A DNA stretch of 64,000 bases from Alteribacter natronophilus (GCF_006007885.1 NZ_VCRO01000002.1:587851-651850), one strand, 5' to 3'; positions 45,825 through 55,082 are shown, counted from the stretch's first letter. Made by a program: numbers and translations. The notes: generated from the sequence alone by a model not told the origin.

Positions 45825-46919
45825 TTAGTATTCTTTTATCACGTTATAGAACGTGTCGCGTTCAACCGGCTTTTTGTTTGCTCCTTTGATAAGGTGCACA
45901 AGTTCTTTTCTTGTGAGACCCTGGGATGTGAGGGCTCCTGCGGCGTGGGAAATCCGCTCCTCGATTAGGGTTCCATGGATGTCAGAGGATCCGAAGCTCA
46001 GTGCCATCTGGGTAAGCTGAGGACCGATGTTAATCCAGTATGCTTTGATGTGATCAAAGTTATCGAGCATCAGGCGGCTGATCGCAATTGTGCGAAGGTC
46101 ATCGTATGCAGACGTCCGCCGTGTAAGGCTGGCGTTCGCACTGCGGGGCTGCATAGCGAGCGGAATGAATACCATAAATCCGTTCGTTCTGTCCTGCAGC
46201 TTACGAAGGCGGTCCATATGGATGAGTCGCTCTTCCTTCGTTTCAATGGAGCCGTACAGCATCGTGGCGTGTGTTTTAAGACCGAGCTCATGTGCGAGTT
46301 CGTGGGCGTAAAGCCACTCGTCGGTGGATGCTTTTTCAGGGCTCATCTTCGCGCGGTAGCGTTCGGTCAGAATCTCGGCTCCGCCGCCAGGAAGGGTATC
46401 AAGGCCTGCTTTTACGAGTTCCTCCAGTACTTCCTTCATTGTAAGACCGGAAATACGGGCAAAGAACTCAATTTCCGCGCCGGTATACGCTTTAACAGTA
46501 CACTGGGGATAATGTTTTTTAAGTATGCGGATTGTATCGAGATAGTAGTCAAAAGGGACTTCGTTGTTGTGTCCGCCGACAATATGAAATTCCCGGATAT
46601 TATCGTTCCAGCGGTCCTCCACGTACTTCAGAAGCTCCGCCTCGTCCATCGTATAGGCGCCCTCTTCACCCGGTTTACGTTTGAAACCGCAAAACGCGCA
46701 GCTTGCTTCACATACGTTCGTCGGGTTAATGTACATGTTCTCAATGAAATAGACGTTTTTACCGTTTTTACGCTCGTTCACCATATTGGCAAGCTGGGCC
46801 ACACCAAGATAATCGTCTGTTTCATATAACTTAAGGCCGTCCTCGATGGTGAGGCGTTCACCGTTTTCGACCTTTGTCTGAATATCTTTCAGCTGTTCAT
46901 CCATCAATAAAACTGACAT
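45825..46919 (-). CDS. mqnE: Aminofutalosine synthase MqnE (radical SAM)
   Basis: Radical-SAM enzyme of 364 aa. The cluster motif is Cys70-x3-Cys74-x2-Cys77 in NVCEASCAFCGFKRKPGEEGAYTM. Further marks are HIVGGHNNEVPFDYY, LPGGGAEILTERYR, THATMLYGSIET and FMVFIPLAMQPRSA. These fit MqnE, which couples carboxyvinylbenzoate to SAM in the futalosine route to menaquinone, better than its relative MqnC. No other mqn gene lies in the window and model Bacillus use the Men route. Start at 46919 follows GGGGGAA. Confidence 0.82.
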   Translation of the reverse strand: MSVLLMDEQLKDIQTKVENGERLTIEDGLKLYETDDYLGVAQLANMVNERKNGKNVYFIENMYINPTNVCEASCAFCGFKRKPGEEGAYTMDEAELLKYVEDRWNDNIREFHIVGGHNNEVPFDYYLDTIRILKKHYPQCTVKAYTGAEIEFFARISGLTMKEVLEELVKAGLDTLPGGGAEILTERYRAKMSPEKASTDEWLYAHELAHELGLKTHATMLYGSIETKEERLIHMDRLRKLQDRTNGFMVFIPLAMQPRSANASLTRRTSAYDDLRTIAISRLMLDNFDHIKAYWINIGPQLTQMALSFGSSDIHGTLIEERISHAAGALTSQGLTRKELVHLIKGANKKPVERDTFYNVIKEY

Positions 46920-47214
46920 GGAATTTCCCCCATTCATTAAAATCCAGAGTGCCCCGGGTAAACAAGGGCATATATGTGTACAAAATCTCGTGCTGCGGAC
47001 GTTGTTCGAGGTACGAAACTCTCAATCTATCTTATCATCATTCTAATACAGGTGTAAAACAGTTATAACCAGAAAAGATGGTATTAACTGGTGAGTATAA
47101 AGGAATGAGTAAATGGGCGCGATGCTGTTCCGATTATCACGATATGGTGTAAAATATGGTTAGAAACACAGTGTAAAAGGAATATACTGAGAAGAAGAAG
47201 GGGGAGGTACGGAT

Positions 47215-47412
47215 ATGAGTGCAGAGCGGGAAGAGCTGAAGGATGAAAGGCTGTCATCGCTTCTGGTGGAAATTGAAAAGCTGCGAAAGGAAATGCTCAA
47301 GGCAGCAGAACTTAACGGCCGTGACCATCCCTCTGTTCTTGAATATAGTAAAGAAATTGACCGTTATCACAACCTTCTGATTCAGTACAGACAGAAGCGC
47401 GATGGTGCCTGA
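47215..47412 (+). CDS. Spo0E-like aspartyl-phosphate phosphatase
   Basis: A 65-aa two-helix protein. The signature S-x-E-x-D appears as SKEIDRYHNLLIQY (Ser45, Glu47, Asp49), matching the SQELD catalytic motif of Spo0E, YisI and YnzD, which dephosphorylate Spo0A-P and delay sporulation. RBS GGGGGAGGT. Stands 66 bp before sufA; they may share a transcript. Confidence 0.8.
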   Translation: MSAEREELKDERLSSLLVEIEKLRKEMLKAAELNGRDHPSVLEYSKEIDRYHNLLIQYRQKRDGA

Positions 47413-47478
47413 CACTCCCCATGTCTTGAAGGAACTGGCAGGGCACGGTATAATAGCGGAAGAAAAGGAGGGATCCTG

Positions 47479-47832
47479 ATGCTGAATATTACCGAGTCAG
47501 CAGCGGCACAGATCAGAGAAATGATGAAAGCCGAAGAGAATGAAGGCGCCATGCTCCGTGTCGGAGTTAAAGGAGGCGGCTGCACAGGCCTCTCTTACGG
47601 TATGGGATTCGATACAGAAGTGAACGATGACGATGATATTTTCGAATATCACGGCATCAAAACATTAATTGATAAAGAAAGCCAGCCGATTCTTGATGGC
47701 ATTCAAATTGACTACAAAGAGAACATGATGGGCGGCGGGTTCACACTGGATAATCCAAACGCGATTGCCAACTGCGGCTGCGGCGCATCTTTCCGCACCG
47801 CCACAAACGCCGGCAAGCCGGAAGACTGCTAA
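47479..47832 (+). CDS. sufA: A-type Fe-S carrier SufA (HesB/IscA family)
   Basis: A 117-aa A-type carrier that accepts clusters from SufBCD and passes them on. The three conserved cysteines are Cys35 (GGGCTGLSYG), Cys99 and Cys101 (NCGCGASF). The middle is unusually acidic (EVNDDDDIFEY). AAGGAGGGAT precedes the ATG. Corresponds to B. subtilis yutM, far from the main suf cluster at the window start. Confidence 0.94.
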   Translation: MLNITESAAAQIREMMKAEENEGAMLRVGVKGGGCTGLSYGMGFDTEVNDDDDIFEYHGIKTLIDKESQPILDGIQIDYKENMMGGGFTLDNPNAIANCGCGASFRTATNAGKPEDC

Positions 47833-47845
47833 TATGAAAAAAAGA

Positions 47846-47877
47846 GTCAGCTCCTTATCCAGGGGCTGATTTTTTTG
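47846..47877 (+). terminator. Terminator after sufA
   Basis: TCAGCTCC / GGGGCTGA, loop TTATCCA, then seven T residues. Confidence 0.9.
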
Positions 47878-47930
47878 TTTGGAAAAAAGGTGGAGCCCGG
47901 AGGAGGGGTGCTGTGAGGATGGGGGAGGGG

Positions 47931-48330
47931 GGTCAACTTAATAAAGGTGTTCATAAGGCGGTCAACCGGGTGAGGTGTGGAATACAGGGCAATAAGGGGC
48001 GTTCAAAAGGCTGTCAAATGAGTGTGGTGTGAAATACAGGGCAATAAGGGCGTTCAAATGGCGGTCAACCGGGCGGGGTGTGGAATACAGGGCAATAAAA
48101 GGCGTTAATAAAGCGGTCAAGGGGACAGGGGGTGGAATACAGGGCAGTAAGAGGCGTCCTTAAAACGGTCAACCAGGTGGAGTGTTGAATAGAGGGCAAT
48201 AAGAGGGGCCCATAAAGCGGTCAACCGGGCGGATAGTAAAATACAGGGCAATAAGAGGCGTTATAAAAGTGGTCAACCAAGTGAAATGTGGATTACAGCC
48301 CCATAAGTAGCGTTCAAATAGTTATAAAAA
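47931..48330. repeat. Tandem array, 52-bp unit, about seven copies
   Basis: The word GGTCAACC (with changes) recurs at 47960, 48012, 48063, 48115, 48167, 48219 and 48271, period 51-52 bp, after a truncated first unit at 47931. Each unit continues GTGTGGAATACAGGGCAATAA and GAGGCGTTCATAAAGC. Units differ by a few bases each. No internal inverted repeat as clear as in the other array, no unique spacers, no lasting open frame. It fills the space between the converging sufA and yumC. Confidence 0.9.
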
Positions 48331-48382
48331 CAGACAGATCCGGCTTGAACCAGCTGCCCCTTCCCGGATCGGGACGGAAACT

Positions 48383-48414
48383 AAAAAACCATCCCCCCTG
48401 GTCCGGAGGGATGG
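48383..48414 (-). terminator. Terminator after yumC
   Basis: Minus strand CCATCCC / GGGATGG with loop of about 12 bases, then TTTTTTAG. Confidence 0.85.
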
Positions 48415-48425
48415 CAGTTGGATAA

Positions 48426-49427
48426 TTATTGCGGAAACATACTCGTACTGTGGCCGGGGAATACCTTTGCTTTCGGGTCGATGGCCGCTTTTGCGTTATT
48501 GACCGCAATAGGCGCTTCGCCGAACCCGCAGGCAATCAGTTTTACTTTGCCGTCGTATGTTGCGACGTCACCTGCTGCATAGATTCCTTCAATATTTGTT
48601 TCCATTTTGGAATTTACCACGATGGAGTTCTTTTCAATTTCAAGACCCCACTCCTTAATCGGTCCGAGTGCAGACACAAAGCCGTAGTTCACGATAAGAG
48701 CATCGACTTCAACCGTTTCTGCTTCATCGGCGTCTTTTTCCTTAATATCAACGGCGGTAACTTTTTCTCCGTCGCCGTGAATCTTTTCGATCGAATAAGG
48801 AGTTTTAATGTTAATTTTTTCAGAATCCATCAGCTGGTTAACGCTGTGCTCGTGGGCGCGGAACTTATTCCGGCGGTGAACGAGTGTCACATCCTCGGCG
48901 ATGTCCTCAAGCATCAGTGTCCAGTCCACGGCCGAGTCCCCGCCGCCTGCAAGAAGGACGCGGTCACCGGCAAATTTATTAAGGTCACTCACGAAGTAGT
49001 GAAGATTTTTACCTTCGTACTGCTCGGCATCGTCCACCTGAAGTTTCCGGGGTTTAAACGCACCGACCCCGGCCGTTATGATGATCGTTTTGGAATAGTG
49101 CTTTTCCTTGTCGGTAGTGAGGGTAAATATGCCGTCCTCACCTTTTTCAACATTTTCAACTGCCTGCTCAAGAACCGTCGTCTGCTCAAACTGGGCCGCC
49201 TGTTCTACAAGGCTGTCAACCAGTTCCTGTGCACGTACTTTTGGAAAACCCGCAATATCATAGATGTATTTTTCCGGATAAAGAGCGGAAAGCTGCCCGC
49301 CGAGCTGGGGCATGGCTTCAATGATCTTGACTTTCGCCTGTCTCATACCCCCGTAAAAAGCTGTAAAAATGCCTACAGGGCCGCCTCCGATAATCGTAAT
49401 ATCATAAACTTCTCTTTCGTTTGACAA
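48426..49427 (-). CDS. yumC: Ferredoxin-NADP+ reductase, thioredoxin-reductase-like (YumC)
   Basis: A 333-aa flavoprotein passing electrons between NADPH and ferredoxin or flavodoxin. FAD motif GGGPVG at residues 14-19, followed by [28 protein letters not shown] motif [17 protein letters not shown]-terminal [27 protein letters not shown]. It lacks the redox CxxC of true thioredoxin reductase, the mark of this class. The start is TTG at 49427: GGAGGTGG lies 6 bp before it and the family begins at this point. Confidence 0.93.
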   Translation of the reverse strand: MSNEREVYDITIIGGGPVGIFTAFYGGMRQAKVKIIEAMPQLGGQLSALYPEKYIYDIAGFPKVRAQELVDSLVEQAAQFEQTTVLEQAVENVEKGEDGIFTLTTDKEKHYSKTIIITAGVGAFKPRKLQVDDAEQYEGKNLHYFVSDLNKFAGDRVLLAGGGDSAVDWTLMLEDIAEDVTLVHRRNKFRAHEHSVNQLMDSEKINIKTPYSIEKIHGDGEKVTAVDIKEKDADEAETVEVDALIVNYGFVSALGPIKEWGLEIEKNSIVVNSKMETNIEGIYAAGDVATYDGKVKLIACGFGEAPIAVNNAKAAIDPKAKVFPGHSTSMFPQ

Positions 49428-49656
49428 AGCTTCCACCTCCAGTGAAGTTGACAGTCGTCTCTTTAATAGTATAAACGGAACAAGTTTAGAAAAAAAGTAA
49501 AGGGCTGGCAAAACATTATTTATCTGCGCCTGTCCGCGGCACAGGTACCGCCTGCGGATTTCTATTTACGGGATATATGCGGAAAAGGGATTAAAACAGG
49601 GCAGAGGCGGGAACATAATAATTACATTCCGAGTAAATATAATTATAGGGGTTATG

Positions 49657-49809
49657 TTCGAAAAAAGTTCACAAAATGGTTGAAATATAAGAAGGAAATG
49701 AATATGATTGTAGTTGGAATGCACGGGGCAGTGAAATGTACCTTTGCATCGCGATTAAATCACGGATTCATTTAACTTTTTGTGTATTATATCGTGAAAA
49801 ACATCACAA
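49657..49809 (+). promoter_or_regulatory. Two Rex-like operators upstream of yumB
   Basis: TTCGAAAAAAGTTCACAA (49657-49674) has a perfect right half-site, and TCGTGAAAAACATCACAA (49792-49809) agrees at 14 of 18 positions with the Rex box TTGTGAAATATTTCACAA as I recall it. The second follows a TATTAT -10 element (49785-49790), the position expected for repression by an NADH-sensing Rex protein. It also fits a CRP/Fnr box loosely (CGTGA-N6-TCACA). Confidence 0.5.
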
Positions 49810-49919
49810 ACTTTCGCTCTCCGTTTTGTGTCATCCACTTTATGGATAATATTCACATGCTTGTTTCATTGATGAACCGGGAAAAATGGAGAGTAAGTTA
49901 GGAAAATGGAGTGAGAACA

Positions 49920-51128
49920 GTGAAGAAGAAACCAAGAATTGTCATTTTAGGTGCGGGTTACGCTGGAATCATGACAGCTTCACGTCTGACAAAAGCCGGT
50001 GTGCATCATGAAGCGGACATTACGCTTGTGAACAAACATAACTACCATTACCAGACAACATGGCTGCACGAGCCTGCTGCCGGGACGCTGCACCATGACA
50101 AAACGCGAATGAAGATTGAAAATGTGATCGATACAAACAAGGTGAACTTCGTTAAAGGCGCCGTTAAAAAAATCGAGCGTGAAGCAAAGAAAGTCGTTCT
50201 TGAAAACGGTGAACTTGAATATGATTACCTTGTTGTAGGTCTCGGTTCAGTACCGGAAACGTTCGGAATTCCCGGTGTTCAGGAACATGCCTTTGCCATC
50301 CGCAGTGTAAACTCCGTCCGTCTAATCCGCGAACATATTGAGTATAAGTTTGCAAGCTACAACAACGAAGACGAAAAACGTGACGAGTACCTTACTTTTG
50401 TCGTCGCCGGTGCAGGATTTACCGGAATTGAATTTGTAGGGGAGCTTTCCGAGCGTGTTCCGGAGCTCTGCGAGGAATATGATATCAGCCGTGATAAAGT
50501 CCGGATCGTATCCGTTGAAGCAGCTCCGACTGCTCTGCCAGGTTTCGATGAGGAGCTCGTTGAGTACGCCATGAACCTGCTTGAAAGCCGCGGTGTTGAA
50601 TTCAAAATCAACACGCCGATCAAGGAAGTGAATGAAAACGGCGTTCTCCTTGATGATGGTGAGGAAATTAACTCCCACACTGTTGTGTGGACAACGGGTG
50701 TACGCGGGAATCCGATCATTGAAGACGCCGGGTTCGAAGCGATGCGAGGCCGTGTGAAAGTGGAGAAGGATCTTCGTGCGCCTGACCATGACGATGTGTT
50801 TATCATTGGTGACTGCTCACTGATTATTAACGAGGAAATCAACCGCCCATATCCGCCGACAGCCCAGATTGCCATTCAGCAGGCGTACACATGCGCCAAC
50901 AACCTGAAACATCTGGTAACAGGCAAAGGTGAAATGGAATCCTTTGAGCCGGATATTAAAGGAACGGTTGCTTCACTTGGAGGCAAGGAAGCGATCGGTC
51001 TTGTAGGATCGAAGAAAGTTTACGGTGGATCTGCTTCTGCTGTGAAAAAAATGATCGATAACCGCTATCTGTTCATGCTTGGCGGAATGCCTCTTGTTCT
51101 TAAAAAAGGAAAGCTCAATATCTTTTAA
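49920..51128 (+). CDS. yumB: Type II NADH dehydrogenase YumB
   Basis: A 402-aa non-proton-pumping NADH:quinone oxidoreductase at the inner face of the membrane. FAD motif GAGYAG at residues 11-16, NADH motif [17 protein letters not shown], second FAD motif FIIGDCSLI, and the quinone-site AIQQA in [19 protein letters not shown]. The membrane-binding C-terminal helices are present. GTG at 49920 is spaced 8 bp from GGAGTG; the GTG at 49911 overlaps it. Two candidate Rex boxes lie upstream. Confidence 0.93.
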   Translation: MKKKPRIVILGAGYAGIMTASRLTKAGVHHEADITLVNKHNYHYQTTWLHEPAAGTLHHDKTRMKIENVIDTNKVNFVKGAVKKIEREAKKVVLENGELEYDYLVVGLGSVPETFGIPGVQEHAFAIRSVNSVRLIREHIEYKFASYNNEDEKRDEYLTFVVAGAGFTGIEFVGELSERVPELCEEYDISRDKVRIVSVEAAPTALPGFDEELVEYAMNLLESRGVEFKINTPIKEVNENGVLLDDGEEINSHTVVWTTGVRGNPIIEDAGFEAMRGRVKVEKDLRAPDHDDVFIIGDCSLIINEEINRPYPPTAQIAIQQAYTCANNLKHLVTGKGEMESFEPDIKGTVASLGGKEAIGLVGSKKVYGGSASAVKKMIDNRYLFMLGGMPLVLKKGKLNIF

Positions 51129-51145
51129 TTTACGACTCAAAAGTG

Positions 51146-51172
51146 ACCGGGGAATTTTCCCCGGTTTTTTTG
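51146..51172 (+). terminator. Terminator after yumB
   Basis: ACCGGGGAATTTTCCCCGGT, nearly a continuous palindrome, followed by TTTTTTTG. Confidence 0.92.
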
Positions 51173-51332
51173 TTTTTTTAAAAAAGCGAGAAAGAGTCAG
51201 AAAATAGATGTTGGTTGCGCTTACATGAGCGAAAATGGCTTTATTTACCCCTTTCCACACAAAGATAAACCTGTTATATTATCAGAAACTTCAGATATAT
51301 TTGAGGTACAACAACTAAAAGGGGGAGTAACC

Positions 51333-51470
51333 ATGGCATTTCCAAAGCGTCGATTGAAGCCCGGTGAGTGTTCGTATTGTATTGGGAAAGGATATTTTCA
51401 GCTGCTGCTCGGTGGTTCGGAAACTTGTGATCATTGCCACGGTACCGGCCGTCACTACCGTAAACGTTAG
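51333..51470 (+). CDS. yuiA: YuiA-like zinc-binding small protein
   Basis: A 45-aa protein with two zinc knuckles of the DnaJ cysteine-rich type: CSYCIGKGYFQ (Cys13, Cys16) and CDHCHGTGR (Cys32, Cys35), joined by LLLGGSET. Same organisation as B. subtilis YuiA, function unknown. The true start is the ATG at 51333 with AAGGGGGAG 8 bp upstream; the frame is open further upstream but without start signals. Confidence 0.85.
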   Translation: MAFPKRRLKPGECSYCIGKGYFQLLLGGSETCDHCHGTGRHYRKR

Positions 51471-51519
51471 ACGGTTCCTCCGAAAATGATAAATATGGAG
51501 CAGAATCCAGTATACTCGG

Positions 51520-51568
51520 GGCTGCCCTGTAGGGTGAACATGTACACACCTTACAAGGCAGCCTTTTT
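51520..51568 (+). terminator. Terminator after yuiA
   Basis: Long two-part stem: GGCTGCC / GGCAGCC outside and TGTAGGGTG / CACCTTACA inside, loop AACATGTACA, then TTTTTATTTT. Confidence 0.88.
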
Positions 51569-51582
51569 ATTTTCAGCTCCTT

Positions 51583-51850
51583 TCGGAAAGCTGTTTTCGG
51601 AAAGATTATTGTTTTATTCCGCTGCAGGCGGACGCTTTCCGCGGGCATCGCTTCAGCCTCCTCGGGAGAATTCCTGCTTCTTCCTCTGCCAGATAAGCTA
51701 CGCAGCCAGGTACGTGGAAGCAACTCGAAGATTAATCACGCAGTAACCGCTCGTCGCTGGAGTCGCCGCCTTTCGCTGCATAATTAATTTGGTCAATAAC
51801 AACAATCTATACGAACACAGCCTTTCGGAAAGATTATTGTTTTGCTGCGC
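51583..51850 (-). repeat. MITE-like repeat, copy H (best preserved)
   Basis: Left end GGAAAGCTGTTTTCGGAAAG and right end (reverse complement CGAAAGGCTGTGTTCGTATA) are imperfect inverted repeats that continue for about 45 bp. TTCGGAAAGATTATTGTTTT occurs exactly at 51596-51615 and again just outside the right end at 51824-51843. Internal words are shared with copies A, B and D. The rest of 51471-52013 holds the yuiA terminator and no further feature. Confidence 0.88.
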
Positions 51851-52013
51851 TTAAGTTATTTCCCCCCTTCCCTCTGCACAGGAAGAGTGGGCGGGAAAAA
51901 CATTTGACTGTCATGCCTGAAACACAGTACACTGAAATCTGATAAAGGAAGGAATCGTCCCCGGCTGACAGCCAGGTTTTTAATCCCTTCCGTGACACGG
52001 GGGTGAATGTTAG

Positions 52014-52331
52014 ATGGATCTGCCGCAGTTAATTATTTCTGTTGTTCTGTTTCTTATCCTGTTTTTCGGGATTGGTTTTATACTGAATATGCTTCTCCGT
52101 TCCACATGGGTTATGGCGGTGATTTATCCAATTGTTGTTATATTTATTATTGATGATGTTGGGTTCCTCAGTTATTTCACATCACCGGCATCGTCCTTTG
52201 CTGAACTAGGGGCCGCGATTGTGTCTCTTCACTTTGCTGATATTGTTATTCTGGGTTCAGGGATGGCCGGTGCAATTATCGCAGGCTACGCAATCAAAAT
52301 TCTGCGCGCCCAAGGCTACCAGATGTTTTAA
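52014..52331 (+). CDS. yuiB: Membrane protein YuiB
   Basis: A 105-aa protein with three hydrophobic segments (LIISVVLFLILFFGIGFIL; WVMAVIYPIVVIFIIDDVGFL; and the stretch from LHFADIVILGSGMAGAIIAGYAI). Length and order match B. subtilis YuiB, function unknown. No signal for cleavage. Short gap to a terminator; transcribed alone, probably downstream of the repeat copy H. Confidence 0.82.
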   Translation: MDLPQLIISVVLFLILFFGIGFILNMLLRSTWVMAVIYPIVVIFIIDDVGFLSYFTSPASSFAELGAAIVSLHFADIVILGSGMAGAIIAGYAIKILRAQGYQMF

Positions 52332-52357
52332 AGCTCCTCTGTCCGGAGGGCTTTTTT
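52331..52357 (+). terminator. Terminator after yuiB
   Basis: AAGCTCCTC / GGAGGGCTT with a one-base bulge, then seven T residues. Confidence 0.8.
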
Positions 52358-52526
52358 TCTTGTCCTCAATTTGTTGTCTGAAGACGGGCATAGAGCATAA
52401 TACAAAGGCGAACGATTAGAAAGGCAGATCTGAAAGCCTGCACAAACACCAGTATCTCTGAATACTCATAATTTTTCCTAAAGTCCGGATTTTTACAAAA
52501 AGATATCCTGGAATAGTATTTTTTCG

Positions 52527-52575
52527 TATAATCGTTTGTAAATAAGCGCGACTTTTTAAAACTGTGCGCGACTTT
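52527..52575 (+). promoter_or_regulatory. -10 element and direct repeat upstream of the AbgT gene
   Basis: TATAAT at 52527-52532 is followed by GCGCGACTTT twice (52546-52555, 52566-52575), exactly 20 bp apart, in the region where transcription would begin. This spacing puts both copies on the same face of the helix, as for an operator, though no regulator is known to me. No good -35 is seen. Confidence 0.45.
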
Positions 52576-52597
52576 AATTCAGAAAGAAGGGAAAAGA

Positions 52598-54139
52598 ATG
52601 AAGGATAAACACTCAAACGGTCTTCTGATGCGGTCTCTGGACGGTATTGAACGTACAGGGAATAAACTCCCGCACCCGGTTACGCTTTTCGCACTTTTTG
52701 CTCTTATGGTCGTTCTTGCCTCCGGGCTGTTTTCCGCCCTTGGTACAGCTGTCCAGCATCCGGATCCTGATGAGGGAATGATTCAGGTCGAAAGTCTGAT
52801 GACCGCAGAAGGTGTCCAATACATGTTTGAAAGTGCGGTCGACAACTTTGTCGGCTTTGCCCCGCTTGGAACAGTGCTTGTGACTATGCTCGGTATCGGA
52901 ATTGCCGAGCGTTCAGGACTGATTTCCGCTGCCCTCCGTGCTCTTGTAATGAGTGTGCCGAGGCAGCTTATCACAGCAGCCCTAGTGTTTGGAGGAATCA
53001 TGTCCAGCATGGCAGCTGACGCGGGTTATGTTGTCCTTACGCCATTGGGAGCGGTATTGTTTGCCGGGCTTGGAAGGCATCCGATTGCGGGACTTGCTGC
53101 AGCGTTTGCCGGGGTTTCTGCCGGTTTCAGTGCGAACCTGCTGCTTACTTCGCTGGATCCGCTTCTTGGGGACCTGACCATTGCTGCAGCTGCCATCTAT
53201 GATGCTTCCTATGCTGAAGGCATGAACATCATGATGAACTATTACTTCATTTTTGCAAGTGTGTTTGTTCTGACGATCGTCGGAACACTGGTGACGGAAA
53301 AAGTGGTGGAGCCTCGCCTCGGAAAATATGACGGTGGTATTGGAGAGAAAGCAGAATCTCTTACCCGTACGGAAAAGAAAGGTCTTGGTGCTGCCGGCCT
53401 GACATTCCTTCTTACGATTGCCGCTGCATCCCTTCTCGTGGTTCCGGAGTGGGCACCTCTAAGGGACACGGGAGCCGACAGCATCGTAGAAGGTCTCAAT
53501 CCGTTTTTCGCTTCGCTGGTGCCGATCATTCTGCTGACTTTCTTTATTCCAGGTTACGTCTATGGCCGGATCACAAATGAAATTAAAGACGACAAAGACG
53601 TTGCCAATAAAATGAGCGATACAATGGCGGCCATGGGTATGTACGTCGTGCTTGCCTTTGTTGCCGGTCAGTTTGTTGCCTACTTTGAACAGACAAATCT
53701 CGGTCTTGTAATGAGTGTATCCGGAGCTGAGTTCCTCCAGGGTCTGGGCCTCGAGGATGCGGGGATTCCGCTCCTTATAGCCTTCATTTTAGTGGCCGGG
53801 TTCATTAACCTGTTTATTGGCAGTGCCTCTGCCAAGTGGGCACTGATGGCGCCGGTCTTTGTTCCGCTTATGATGGCTATGGGCATTTCTCCGGAAGCGA
53901 CACAGCTCGCCTACCGGATTGCCGACTCAACAACGAACGTGATTTCCCCGCTGATGCCGTACTTTGCCATTGTGATTGCATTTGCGCAGAAGTACGATAA
54001 AAAGGCCGGGATCGGTACATTGATTGCCACGATGCTGCCGTATTCCATTGCCTTTACTATCATCTGGATGGTTATGCTGGTTGTTTGGATTCTTACAGGA
54101 ATTCCACTCGGACCGAATGCGCCCGTGATGTATCCTTAA
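52598..54139 (+). CDS. AbgT-family transporter
   Basis: Integral membrane protein (513 aa) of the AbgT family, whose members take up p-aminobenzoyl-glutamate or export sulfonamide antimetabolites. Visible are LDGIERTGNKLPHPVTLFALFALMVV at the N-terminus and the paired re-entrant hairpin regions SADAGYVVLTPLGA-type (AADAGYVVLTPLGAVLFAGLGRHP) and ASAKWALMAPVFVPLMM. Acidic N-terminus otherwise ordinary. Not part of the yui cluster in B. subtilis: a local insertion between yuiB and yuiC. RBS AGAAAGAAGGG. Confidence 0.9.
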   Translation: MKDKHSNGLLMRSLDGIERTGNKLPHPVTLFALFALMVVLASGLFSALGTAVQHPDPDEGMIQVESLMTAEGVQYMFESAVDNFVGFAPLGTVLVTMLGIGIAERSGLISAALRALVMSVPRQLITAALVFGGIMSSMAADAGYVVLTPLGAVLFAGLGRHPIAGLAAAFAGVSAGFSANLLLTSLDPLLGDLTIAAAAIYDASYAEGMNIMMNYYFIFASVFVLTIVGTLVTEKVVEPRLGKYDGGIGEKAESLTRTEKKGLGAAGLTFLLTIAAASLLVVPEWAPLRDTGADSIVEGLNPFFASLVPIILLTFFIPGYVYGRITNEIKDDKDVANKMSDTMAAMGMYVVLAFVAGQFVAYFEQTNLGLVMSVSGAEFLQGLGLEDAGIPLLIAFILVAGFINLFIGSASAKWALMAPVFVPLMMAMGISPEATQLAYRIADSTTNVISPLMPYFAIVIAFAQKYDKKAGIGTLIATMLPYSIAFTIIWMVMLVVWILTGIPLGPNAPVMYP

Positions 54140-54145
54140 AAAAGA

Positions 54146-54174
54146 CCTGTCCGCAATTTGCGGACAGGCTTTTT
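54146..54174 (+). terminator. Terminator after the AbgT gene
   Basis: CCTGTCCGC / GCGGACAGG, loop AATTT, then CTTTTTG. Confidence 0.92.
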
Positions 54175-54303
54175 GCGTTTTGATACGCTAAAAGCCACGT
54201 CTCCACCCCCTCGTATGCCATTTCGCCACTAATTCCCTGCCCCAAACCCGTATACTTCACCTCTGACCTGGAGAACCTGACAGGATGAGGGGAGTGAAAG
54301 AAA

Positions 54304-55017
54304 ATGTCCACTGCTAAAAAAGCAGGGAAAATAGGTCTTCTTACCATTATGTTTACAGCAGCCATTATCGTAACTTTTCTGAGCCTGTCCAACAACGAAC
54401 CGGCGGAGCTGTTTCAGGATTCGGACTTCAGCGAAAGAACCATTCCGGCTGCCGCTATGGGCGAACTGCCTTTCAGGGAAATGGAGCCACGGGAGCGCTC
54501 GCTTCCGGTTAATGTCCAGCCTGCAGCAGAAACGCTGACACTGTATGAAACGGTTGGTTCACCTGCGCACACGTCTCTGGAAGATTCCCTGGACTGGAGT
54601 GCTTATCCAAGCCGGACAGTTACAGCCACTGGGTATACTGCCGGAATTGAATCCACCGGTAAAACCGAGGCTCATCCTCAGTACGGCATTACATTTTCCG
54701 GAGTCAGGGTGAAGAGGGATCTTTACTCGACGATTGCTGCGGATCCTTCCGTTTTTCCGATTGGGACGATCCTTTTTGTACCGGGATACGGATTTGGAGT
54801 GGTGGCTGATACGGGTTCGGCAATTAAAGGGGACAAAATTGACCTGTATTATGAAACAGTGGATGATGTCTACAGCCAGTGGGGAAAGCAGACACTTGAT
54901 GTGTTTATTGTAGAACTGGGTGACGGGACTCTGACAGAGGAAGACCTGATCAGCCTCAATGAAGATGAAGCTGTACAGGCACTCAGGGAACAGATTCCTT
55001 TAAAAGACCCTTCTTAA
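54304..55017 (+). CDS. yuiC: 3D-domain peptidoglycan hydrolase YuiC (Sps/stationary-phase survival type)
   Basis: A 237-aa protein with an N-terminal membrane anchor ([20 protein letters not shown]), an acidic linker and a C-terminal 3D domain. The three aspartates that name the domain are in [20 protein letters not shown], and VTATGYTAG opens the barrel. B. subtilis YuiC is a muralytic transglycosylase related to resuscitation factors. RBS GAGGGGAG. Terminator shared with yuiD. Confidence 0.88.
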   Translation: MSTAKKAGKIGLLTIMFTAAIIVTFLSLSNNEPAELFQDSDFSERTIPAAAMGELPFREMEPRERSLPVNVQPAAETLTLYETVGSPAHTSLEDSLDWSAYPSRTVTATGYTAGIESTGKTEAHPQYGITFSGVRVKRDLYSTIAADPSVFPIGTILFVPGYGFGVVADTGSAIKGDKIDLYYETVDDVYSQWGKQTLDVFIVELGDGTLTEEDLISLNEDEAVQALREQIPLKDPS

Positions 55018-55082
55018 ACAACCTCATATGATGGACCGGGCAGGCGGAGTAATCCGTCTGCCTTATATGGTGCCGAAATATA

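Noticed and set aside
45975-46829. Open frame of 284 codons on the plus strand
   Set aside because: Antisense to mqnE; no start signals and no recognisable domain.
48429-49424. Open frame of 331 codons on the plus strand
   Set aside because: Antisense to yumC, a clear flavoenzyme gene; composition is that of a shadow frame.
51225-51332. N-terminal extension of the YuiA-like protein
   Set aside because: The frame is open but no start signal precedes it; the ribosome-binding site and family similarity begin at 51333.
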